Shown here: positions 6,979 through 8,987 of the stretch, piece after piece | Layout of the letters: each line of letters opens with the position of its first letter | Position numbering within the stretch: position 1 is the stretch's first letter | Assembly: GCA_038231615.1 (NCBI GenBank) | Contig: JBBRLA010000341.1 | Span: 1-8,987 of the forward strand | DNA length: 8,987 nucleotides | Direction: 5' to 3' | Source: JBBRLA01 sp038231615 | Lineage (GTDB): Bacteria; Myxococcota_A; Polyangia; Palsa-1104; JAEUJZ01 | Program-made: the position numbers and the translations under genes | Notes under the pieces: model-generated | What the model was told of the DNA's origin: nothing | The model's database searches: none | The model's input: the letters and a program-made list of their open reading frames with translations, nothing else

Positions 6979-6983
6979 GAGGT
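6979..6983 (+). promoter_or_regulatory. Ribosome binding site deciding the TPR gene start
   Basis: GAGGT lies 8 nt before ATG 6992. An in-frame GTG at 6977 overlaps this site and has no ribosome site of its own, so 6992 is the likely start. Confidence 0.65.
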
Positions 6984-6991
6984 CCGCCCCG

Positions 6992-7312
6992 ATGCCTTCC
7001 CGTCTGGAGGAGATCAAGAGCTTCATCGCCATGTCACCAGAGGACCCGTTTCCTCGCTACGGCCTGGCCATGGAGTACAAGAAACTGGGCCTGCACGAAG
7101 AGGCGCTGAAGGCGTTCAGCGAGCTGTCGGTCTCGCACCCGGAGTACGTGGCGCAGTATCTGCTGCACGGCAACCTGTTGGTGGAGCTGCGGCGGCGCGC
7201 TGAGGCGCGGGGGGTCTTTGAGAGAGGCATCGAGGCAGCGCGGAAGGCGCGCAACCAGCACGCGCAGGGGGAGCTTCAGGCGGCCCTGGAGGGTCTAGAC
7301 GAAGAGGAGTGA
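6992..7312 (+). CDS. Small tetratricopeptide (TPR) repeat protein
   Basis: Predicted 106 residues starting M-P-S-R-L-E-E-I. After a short N-terminal helix, two TPR-like helical hairpins are visible. The first spans about residues 19-52 (P-F-P-R-Y-G-L-A-M-E-Y-K-K-L-G, then E-E-A-L-K-A-F, then H-P-E-Y). The second spans about 53-86 (Q-Y-L-L-H-G-N-L-L, then A-E-A-R-G-V-F-E-R-G-I-E). The tail is acidic (L-D-E-E-E). There is no signal peptide or membrane helix, so it is probably a cytoplasmic adaptor for protein-protein contacts. Small proteins of this type, opening with 'DPFxRYxLAxEY', are widespread in bacteria, and I know of no defined function for them. It sits 114 nt after the MBL-like gene and 75 nt before the kinase gene, on the same strand. 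Partner proteins cannot be read from the sequence. Confidence 0.85.
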   Translation: MPSRLEEIKSFIAMSPEDPFPRYGLAMEYKKLGLHEEALKAFSELSVSHPEYVAQYLLHGNLLVELRRRAEARGVFERGIEAARKARNQHAQGELQAALEGLDEEE

Positions 7313-7334
7313 GCCATCGGGGGAGCGAACCAGG

Positions 7335-7361
7335 GAATTCAGCGAATTGTCTGAATATTCC
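7335..7361 (+). promoter_or_regulatory. AT-rich repeat island upstream of the kinase gene, possible operator
   Basis: In a very G+C-rich setting this stretch has three GAAT-led 9-mers in a row, starting at 7335, 7344 and 7353. It also contains an inverted repeat, ATTCAG (7337-7342) with CTGAAT (7351-7356), around an 8-nt centre. It lies 27-53 nt before the kinase GTG, where a promoter or regulator site would be expected. No convincing -35/-10 pair was found, so the role is a guess. Confidence 0.3.
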
Positions 7362-7387
7362 ATTTCGCCGGGCATGGAATCGGGATA

Positions 7388-8987
7388 GTGTCGCGCTTCA
7401 CATTGATAAGCGTGGACGCGCTCGCCCTTTGTGGGCGCGAAATCAAGGGACGATATCGGGTCGAGAGACTGCTGGGGGCCGGCGGGATGGGGGTCGTCTA
7501 TGAGGCCACCGACATGCTGCTGGGCGAAGCGCGGGCGGTGAAGCTGTTGAGGCTGGAGCAGGCTGAGGGGCTTTCGCTGGAGTTCCTGAACGAGGTGGAT
7601 CGGCGCTTTCATCGGGAGGCCCGGCTGGGGCTGCGGGTGCGGCATGAGGGGCTGGTCGCAGTGCATGAGCTGGACCGGCTGCCCGATGGGACGCCGTACT
7701 ATGTGATGGACCTGCTCAGCGGAAGGTCGCTGGGGGAGGTGCTGGATCGCGGCGGGCCATTGCCGTGGCAGTGCGCGGCGGAACTGGGGATGCAGGCGGC
7801 GGCGGCGCTGCATGCGCTGCACGAGGCGCAGGTGGTGCACCGCGACCTGAAGCCGGTGAACCTGCAGTTGCTGGATGACGGGCGACTGAAGGTGATGGAC
7901 CTGGGGGTGGCCCACGCGGAACTGGGGGGGGGCGACGCCATCGAGGTCTACACCATGACGGGGCAGATGATGGGGACGCCGCCCTACATGGCGCCGGAGC
8001 AGATCATCGACAGCAAGCGGGCGGATCGTCGGGCGGATATCTATGCGCTGGCGCTGGTGCTCTTCGAACTGTGTACCGGGGTGCAGCCGTTCCGGGGGCG
8101 GCCGTCCCCGGAGGTGTTCCAACTGAAGTTCCTGCCCCGGCCGGTGCCGCCGCTGCGGCAGCTCTGTCCCGAGGCGCACCCGCTGCTGGAGGCGCTGCTC
8201 TTGCAGTCGCTGGACCTGGCCGAGCGGCGCCCGGGGACGATGCGCGAGGTGATGGCCGTGCTGGAGCGGGTGTTGCCGAGGGACCGTGCCGGGCTGCGCC
8301 AGCGACTGGCAGAGCGCGCTGACAGGGTGCCGCCCACGCCGCTGCCCCTGTGGGCGCTGGCGACGCTGGTGGACCCGGCCGCACAGGGGGAGAAGGATGC
8401 CGAGGGCGAACGCCAGACCCCGGCACTTCTGATGGGCTTGGTGCGCAGGGAGGGTGCGGCTGCGGTGGCTCAAGACAGGGCGGTGGCTCAAGATCGAGCG
8501 GATGCGACGGCCCACGAGGGGACGGATGCGGCGGGCGCGGTGGTTTCGGCCCCGCTGGGTCGGGAGGCCGAGGCGGTGCCAGGGGTCCCGGTGCGCGCGC
8601 TGCTCCCGATGGCTCCAGTGGTCCCAGTGGGGGCGGCCCCGGTGGCATCGGGCCCGCTGCCCGTTGCTGATGGCAAGGCGCAAGGAGGGCCGCCGCGTCA
8701 GGTGGTGGTGCGGGCGGGGGCGCTGCTGGCCGTTCTGGCCCTGGGTCTGGCGATCGGCAAGCAGGCGACCCAAGGCTCGGCTCCGGCGCCGGGGGAGCCC
8801 CCATCAGCGGAGATCGGCACGGGCCGGGCGATCGGCGGCGGAAATGTCAGCAGGCCGATGGAAGCGAACGTCGTTTCCGGCGCAACCCGGCCTGCGGCGG
8901 TGAAGGCGGCCCCTGCGGGTCTCACCGGGGCGAATCTTCCAGCCCCGGCCGGGCCCGCGAGAGTGAAATCGATGTCTCGGACGGACA
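7388..8987 (+). CDS. PknB-like Ser/Thr protein kinase with transmembrane anchor (partial, 3' end missing)
   Basis: The frame stays open from GTG 7388 to the right edge (533 codons, no stop); the last in-frame upstream stop is at 7352. The start has GGAA 8 nt ahead; GTG 7412 is an alternative. Residues about 20-290 are a complete kinase domain. It has the glycine loop G30-A-G-G-M-G-V-V, ATP-binding K52, catalytic loop H151-R-D153-L-K155-P-V-N158, metal-binding D171-L-G (a DLG variant) and G196-T-P-P-Y-M-A-P-E. All catalytic residues are present, so it should be active. G196 onward reads as a normal P+1 loop. An Ala/Pro/Val-rich linker containing A-V-A-Q-D-R twice leads to a membrane helix at about 440-457, after which an Ala/Pro/Gly-rich, presumably periplasmic, segment continues off the edge. 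The sense strand is strongly G-rich, unlike the C-rich genes at 2566-5100. Substrates are unknown; the pseudokinase 1.2 kb upstream is a conceivable partner. Confidence 0.9.
   Translation, partial: MSRFTLISVDALALCGREIKGRYRVERLLGAGGMGVVYEATDMLLGEARAVKLLRLEQAEGLSLEFLNEVDRRFHREARLGLRVRHEGLVAVHELDRLPDGTPYYVMDLLSGRSLGEVLDRGGPLPWQCAAELGMQAAAALHALHEAQVVHRDLKPVNLQLLDDGRLKVMDLGVAHAELGGGDAIEVYTMTGQMMGTPPYMAPEQIIDSKRADRRADIYALALVLFELCTGVQPFRGRPSPEVFQLKFLPRPVPPLRQLCPEAHPLLEALLLQSLDLAERRPGTMREVMAVLERVLPRDRAGLRQRLAERADRVPPTPLPLWALATLVDPAAQGEKDAEGERQTPALLMGLVRREGAAAVAQDRAVAQDRADATAHEGTDAAGAVVSAPLGREAEAVPGVPVRALLPMAPVVPVGAAPVASGPLPVADGKAQGGPPRQVVVRAGALLAVLALGLAIGKQATQGSAPAPGEPPSAEIGTGRAIGGGNVSRPMEANVVSGATRPAAVKAAPAGLTGANLPAPAGPARVKSMSRTD
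7924..7932 (+). repeat. G9 homopolymer in the kinase activation-loop region
   Basis: Nine consecutive G residues encode the end of Leu179 and Gly180-Gly182, between the DLG motif and the GTPPYMAPE segment. A one-base slip would frameshift the kinase before its substrate-binding lobe is complete. As read here the frame is intact. Confidence 0.9.
8462..8497 (+). repeat. 18-bp tandem direct repeat in the kinase linker
   Basis: Two adjacent 18-bp units share their first 14 bases and encode A-V-A-Q-D-R twice (residues 359-370). They lie in the low-complexity linker between the kinase domain and the membrane helix, where in-frame length change would be tolerated. Confidence 0.85.

Noticed and set aside
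7295..8773. Antisense open frames opposite the kinase (492 codons, and another at 8004-8804)
   Set aside because: They mirror the intact kinase domain and are Pro/Arg/His/Gln-rich; the + strand kinase motifs decide the matter.

Overview
The window is a G+C-rich stretch of bacterial chromosome, and every gene I can support lies on the + strand. The gene types point to the Myxococcota or a related deltaproteobacterial lineage. They are a Gld-type ABC transporter accessory pair, a PknB-like Ser/Thr kinase with a transmembrane anchor, and a GYF / membrane helix / AgmX-PglI C-terminal protein. This assignment is inferred from gene families, not from any marker gene.

Left part (1-2530): the 3' end of a GldG-like ABC transporter auxiliary protein is followed after 2 nt by a DUF4340 protein with one N-terminal membrane helix. 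The two look like the end of a Gld-type transporter operon. Next comes an unrecognised 476-residue protein (2566-3996).

Middle (4038-6177): a sigma70-like promoter precedes a TTG-started gene. It encodes a protein-kinase fold whose catalytic loop is destroyed (the HRD-K-N residues read T, C and C). This is followed by a proline-rich linker, a GYF_2-like domain, one membrane helix and an AgmX/PglI-type periplasmic domain. The architecture parallels the myxobacterial gliding-motility protein GltJ/AgmX, with a pseudokinase where GltJ has a zinc ribbon. This is the most interesting object in the window.

Right part (6254-8987): a metallo-beta-lactamase-like protein that has lost nearly all its metal ligands, a 106-residue TPR protein, and an intact Ser/Thr protein kinase that runs off the right edge. 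The kinase has a full HRDLKPxN loop, a C-terminal membrane helix and a run of nine G in its activation-loop region.

One possible working link is that the intact membrane kinase and the membrane pseudokinase belong to one envelope signalling or motility-related assembly. The sequence does not prove this. I saw no tRNA, rRNA, CRISPR array, insertion sequence or convincing intrinsic terminator. No gene-free stretch exceeds about 115 nt.
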